A stretch of DNA of 64,000 bases from Clostridia bacterium (lineage in GTDB: Bacteria; Bacillota; Clostridia; Oscillospirales; Acutalibacteraceae). Shown here piece after piece: positions 63,260-64,000 of this stretch. Every line of letters starts with the position of its first letter. The stretch's first letter is position 1. Where the stretch lies: the NCBI GenBank assembly GCA_017625095.1, contig JAGALQ010000024.1:186001-250000 (forward strand), in the 5' to 3' direction. The position numbers were made by a program, and so were the translations under genes. Under the pieces are notes generated by a model. It worked only from the letters and a program-made list of their open reading frames with translations. It was not told the DNA's origin and did no database searches.

Positions 63260-64000
63260 TTATCCTGCTTTTAGCTGAAGTCTGAATTTATCGGCTAACA
63301 TTGCAATAAACTCCGAGTTGGTAGGTTTGCCGCGCTGTGACTGAATTGTATAACCGAAATAAGAATTGAGCACCTCAACGTCTCCCCTGTCCCACGCAAC
63401 CTCAATAGCGTGGCGGATTGCACGCTCCACGCGCGAAGAAGTTGTGGCATATTTTTTTGCAACACCCGGATAGAGCAGTTTTGTTACGGCATTTATACTG
63501 TCGGGGTCTTCAATGGACATTATTATCGCTTCACGCAGATACTGATAACCCTTTATATGTGCCGGCACACCTATCATATGAAGCGTCTGTGTAATCCTCA
63601 TTTCAAGACTGTCCGTGCCCTCTCTTGTCGATTCGCGCTGTTTGTCGGTAAACATTGACTGAATACGGTTTGCCATTGCATCGTAATCAAACGGACGCAG
63701 GAAAAAATAATCAGCCCCTGCGTTCATAATATCGCTTTCAAGTGCAGGGTTATCAAACCCGAAAACAATAATGAATTTTGTTGCAAGCATCGGGTGCTGG
63801 ATTTTCAGTGAACTTATAACGCTTATTGCGTCAGCGCCTGGCAGAAAAACATCCATTATAACCGCATCGGGTCTTGTCTTTGACACAATTTCAATAAGAC
63901 GTCTGCCGTCTTTTTCGATACACTCCGCATCCATTCCGTGGCTTTTCATTGCAGTACGGCAGGGTTTTCCGAAATTATCACTGATATCCGCAATGAGAAT
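63260..64000 (-). CDS. spo0A: Sporulation transcription factor Spo0A, 5' end cut by window
   Basis: The gene continues past 64000; 246 residues are present. The C-terminal DNA-binding domain is highly conserved ([48 protein letters not shown]). The receiver is unusual: the acidic pair reads ADIS, so the second Asp is lost. The phosphoacceptor Asp (fragment residue 50, VIMDVFLPG) is kept. The switch Thr position is Phe (IIVFGF) and the invariant Lys is Arg (FFLRPF). It would direct entry into sporulation; how it is switched on is uncertain. Confidence 0.93.
   Translation of the reverse strand: MLIADISDNFGKPCRTAMKSHGMDAECIEKDGRRLIEIVSKTRPDAVIMDVFLPGADAISVISSLKIQHPMLATKFIIVFGFDNPALESDIMNAGADYFFLRPFDYDAMANRIQSMFTDKQRESTREGTDSLEMRITQTLHMIGVPAHIKGYQYLREAIIMSIEDPDSINAVTKLLYPGVAKKYATTSSRVERAIRHAIEVAWDRGDVEVLNSYFGYTIQSQRGKPTNSEFIAMLADKFRLQLKAG

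Noticed and set aside
1-64000. tRNA or rRNA genes, prophage or insertion elements, defence islands
   Set aside because: Gaps between genes are short and none shows a tRNA fold or T-loop sequence; no integrase, transposase, restriction or toxin-antitoxin genes were recognised.

Overview
The window is chromosomal core sequence of a low-to-moderate GC, Gram-positive, endospore-lineage bacterium. It most likely belongs to the class Clostridia, around the Oscillospirales/Ruminococcaceae. This rests on a PolC-type replicative polymerase, Spo0A, a YtfJ/GerW-type sporulation protein, AddAB instead of RecBCD, a CdaA/CdaR c-di-AMP pair, ScpA/ScpB, strong AGGAGG-type ribosome binding sites and TTGACA/TATAAT promoters. 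The genus cannot be fixed from the sequence alone. Almost everything is on the minus strand; only six genes are on the plus strand. I see no rRNA, tRNA, CRISPR array, prophage or insertion sequence.

Layout. 1-11.3 kb: one tight minus-strand run from a cdaA promoter: cdaA, cdaR, a lipoprotein, a response regulator/histidine kinase pair, yqhQ-like, prmC, an M50 protease, scpA, scpB, ytfI-like, ytfJ, and the start of a D,D-carboxypeptidase. 11.4-14.1 kb: Nudix protein, small membrane exporter, iron alcohol dehydrogenase. 14.2-28.1 kb: pyrH, frr, uppS, cdsA, then after a hairpin dxr, rseP, ispG, polC, a degenerate hisI-like gene, an acyltransferase, DUF6320 and M20 peptidase genes. This joins isoprenoid and lipid-carrier synthesis with translation recycling and replication. 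28-38 kb: cell-envelope and unknown genes: DUF5696 lipoprotein, a second two-component system, DUF2804, a small membrane protein, a large amidase, a GHL10-type lipoprotein, DUF1294. 38-43 kb: DEDDh exonuclease, WYL regulator, reversed-domain GH3 glucosidase. 43-48.6 kb: rpsB-tsf with a structured leader, a phosphoesterase with a surface-anchored protein, a candidate small RNA, rpoD. 48.6-59.4 kb: dnaG, dgt, yigZ, rpmE, addAB. 59.4-64 kb: SH3/C39 peptidase, bioY facing birA, ybaK, a LytTR regulator, and spo0A running off the edge.

Most notable: a PolC whose length and PHP-domain sequence show that the inserted 3'-5' exonuclease domain is absent; a Spo0A with an intact DNA-binding domain but several missing receiver-switch residues; a HisI-like protein behind polC that has lost a signature loop; a candidate independent small RNA after rpoD whose G.U pairs point to the minus strand; and a folded leader before rpsB. 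No obviously new defence or mobile system was found.
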